A stretch of DNA of 7,048 nucleotides, taken from the NCBI GenBank assembly GCA_003489505.1, contig DNMA01000062.1, forward strand, positions 1 through 7,048, given 5' to 3'. Positions 6,454-7,048 of this stretch are shown piece by piece (within the stretch, counting starts at the first letter, position 1; each line of letters starts with the position of its first letter). The position numbers and the translations under genes were made by a program. Below the pieces are notes generated by a model. It had not been told where the DNA came from. It saw nothing but the letters and a program-made list of their open reading frames with translations, and did not search any database. The stretch is from Legionellales bacterium (GTDB taxonomy: Bacteria; Pseudomonadota; Gammaproteobacteria; Legionellales; Legionellaceae).

Positions 6454-6735
6454 TTGATCTTAATTTAACCTATGTAATTTTTATTGATAACAATTATTTA
6501 TTTTTTAATCTTTTTTGCTAAAACGCACATTTTACAAAATATCAAATCTATTATATTAGTATATTAAATTTGCTTGAATAAAAAGCGTTAATTGAGAAAA
6601 TATGAGATATCGAAGTAGTTTTCTTGATTTAGCAAAAAGATTTTGATAATTTAAATTTTCAAAAATTGGCTGGGCTCCAAATTTGAGTAAAAAGCTCCTA
6701 AAATGAATTGCTTAGCTTGTTTAATTGAGGTCCAT
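6454..6735. other. AT-rich divergent intergenic region (ygfA / PA3496-like)
   Basis: These 282 bp hold no convincing gene or structured RNA. Both flanking genes point outward, so promoters must be here. On the minus strand a perfect TATAAT (6550-6555) lies 17 bp from a weak TTCAAG -35 (6573-6578), a plausible ygfA promoter. On the plus strand TTGATT (6624-6629), 17 bp, TAATTT (6647-6652) could serve the PA3496-like gene. Both calls are weak in such AT-rich DNA. An in-frame upstream ATG at 6703 belongs to an extension that I do not favour. Confidence 0.4.
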
Positions 6736-6738
6736 ATG
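6727..6738 (+). promoter_or_regulatory. Ribosome binding site that fixes the PA3496-like start
   Basis: GAGG (6727-6730) stands 5 nt before the ATG at 6736. The in-frame ATG at 6703 has no comparable site and would add an unrelated cysteine-containing 11-residue leader, so 6736 is preferred. Confidence 0.75.
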
Positions 6739-6921
6739 ACAGAAATTTTTGATGATGAAGAAAAAATTAGTCCTGAAGATGAAGAAGTAATTGATGTTGA
6801 AACTGAAGAGACTTGGGAGGTAGCTAAAACCAACCCATTATCTGATGCGAGACGTCGTTTAGAAGATATGATGGATGAAAAAAAATTAAAAGAAGAGCTT
6901 GATGATTATTTTATGAATTAG
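6736..6921 (+). CDS. PA3496-like small acidic protein
   Basis: A 61-residue, strongly acidic protein resembling the PA3496 family, which is annotated as a putative envelope-integrity protein with no firm biochemical role. The conserved part is the C-terminal block ARRRLEDMMDEKKLKEELDD (38-57), a charged amphipathic helix. The N-terminal half (5-29) is almost all Asp, Glu and hydrophobic residues and is probably disordered. There is no membrane segment or signal peptide. The next gene, a putative icmT, starts 68 nt downstream on the same strand with no hairpin terminator between, so co-transcription is possible. The family assignment rests on the short C-terminal motif and size. Confidence 0.75.
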   Translation: MTEIFDDEEKISPEDEEVIDVETEETWEVAKTNPLSDARRRLEDMMDEKKLKEELDDYFMN

Positions 6922-6941
6922 ATGATTTGTAAGTTTTTCTT

Positions 6942-6965
6942 TGATAGGTTAACTTATATCTATCA
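6942..6965. repeat. Inverted repeat TGATAG-N12-CTATCA upstream of putative icmT
   Basis: TGATAG (6942-6947) and CTATCA (6960-6965) are perfect reverse complements 12 nt apart. The gap contains the palindrome GTTAAC (6948-6953). The element lies 25 nt before the putative icmT ATG and just upstream of a TATAAT. It could be a regulator binding site. A chance 6-bp repeat in AT-rich DNA is also possible. Confidence 0.35.
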
Positions 6966-6974
6966 GTCATTTAT

Positions 6975-6980
6975 TATAAT
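6975..6980 (+). promoter_or_regulatory. Candidate -10 box for putative icmT
   Basis: A perfect TATAAT ends 9 nt before the ATG at 6990. If used, transcription would start about 6987-6990, giving a leaderless or nearly leaderless mRNA. No good -35 sits 16-18 bp upstream, so the call is tentative. Confidence 0.3.
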
Positions 6981-6989
6981 TTGAATATT

Positions 6990-7048
6990 ATGCAAAACTT
7001 TTCAGCTTCGGCTCATTGGCGAGACTCTGCAAGAAATGCTCGTTTTTT
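6990..7048 (+). CDS. icmT: Putative IcmT, Dot/Icm type IVB secretion (5' part only)
   Basis: An open reading frame starts at ATG 6990 and runs off the window after 19 full codons. It reads MQNFSASAHWRDSARNARF and the following partial codon fits Phe. The HWRDSAR...RFF pattern is, as I recall it, the conserved N-terminus of IcmT and its IncI-plasmid relative TraK. These are small inner-membrane components of type IVB secretion systems, about 80-90 residues long, with membrane segments after this region. In Legionella and Coxiella, icmT begins a cluster continuing with icmS. If correct, a Dot/Icm locus continues beyond the right edge. No Shine-Dalgarno sequence precedes the ATG, and a stop at 6945-6947 limits any upstream extension. 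The call rests on few residues. Confidence 0.65.
   Translation, partial: MQNFSASAHWRDSARNARF

Noticed and set aside
6261..6521. Plus-strand open frame over the ygfA start
   Set aside because: It is antisense to ygfA. Its Phe/Leu/Ile-rich composition is what a reverse reading of AT-rich coding DNA gives.
6703..6735. Upstream start (ATG 6703) for the PA3496-like gene
   Set aside because: It lacks a ribosome binding site, adds a leader unlike the family, and a GAGG-preceded ATG at 6736 fits better.
6948..6980. PmrA-type regulatory site before putative icmT
   Set aside because: Only loose TTAA/TTATA similarity is seen. The tandem spaced repeats expected for that regulator are not present.

Overview
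The window is an AT-rich, tightly packed chromosomal segment of a gammaproteobacterium. Nearly all of its genes are conserved gammaproteobacterial housekeeping genes: xseB-ispA, algH-yqgF, ubiK, an EVE-domain gene, ygfA and a PA3496-like gene. The best lineage clue is at the right edge. The first 19 codons of a gene there read like the start of IcmT, a component of the Dot/Icm type IVB secretion system. Low GC together with Dot/Icm points to the Legionellales, probably a Coxiella- or Rickettsiella-like intracellular bacterium. That placement is inferred; no rRNA or other phylogenetic marker is present.

Layout, left to right. Positions 1-22 hold the 5' end of a minus-strand tRNA, most like tRNA-Ala. 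It has an excellent sigma70 promoter (TTGACA, 17-bp spacer, TAGAAT) embedded in a perfect 14-bp inverted repeat. Positions 122-3922 form a minus-strand cluster, probably an operon. In transcription order it holds a large multi-pass MscS-type mechanosensitive channel, xseB (exonuclease VII small subunit), ispA (farnesyl diphosphate synthase, start overlapping xseB) and a small membrane protein with a His-rich repeated tail. Positions 3923-4093 are an AT-rich divergent promoter region. Positions 4094-5093 carry the plus-strand pair algH(yqgE)-yqgF(ruvX), overlapping by 8 nt. yqgF converges on minus-strand ubiK, and the two stop codons interlock in a single TTAA. Minus-strand genes for an EVE-domain protein and 5-formyltetrahydrofolate cyclo-ligase (ygfA) follow. 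After a second AT-rich divergent gap (6454-6735), a 61-codon acidic PA3496-type gene lies on the plus strand, followed by the putative icmT start at 6990.

Functionally this is mostly housekeeping: DNA repair (xseB), isoprenoid and ubiquinone supply (ispA makes the C15 prenyl precursor and UbiK assists ubiquinone assembly), rRNA processing (YqgF), folate metabolism (YgfA) and osmotic protection (MscS). I found no mobile element, CRISPR array or clear new multi-gene system. The items most worth following up are the palindromic tRNA promoter, the probable entry into a Dot/Icm locus with its unusual leader, and the uncharacterised His-rich repeat protein.
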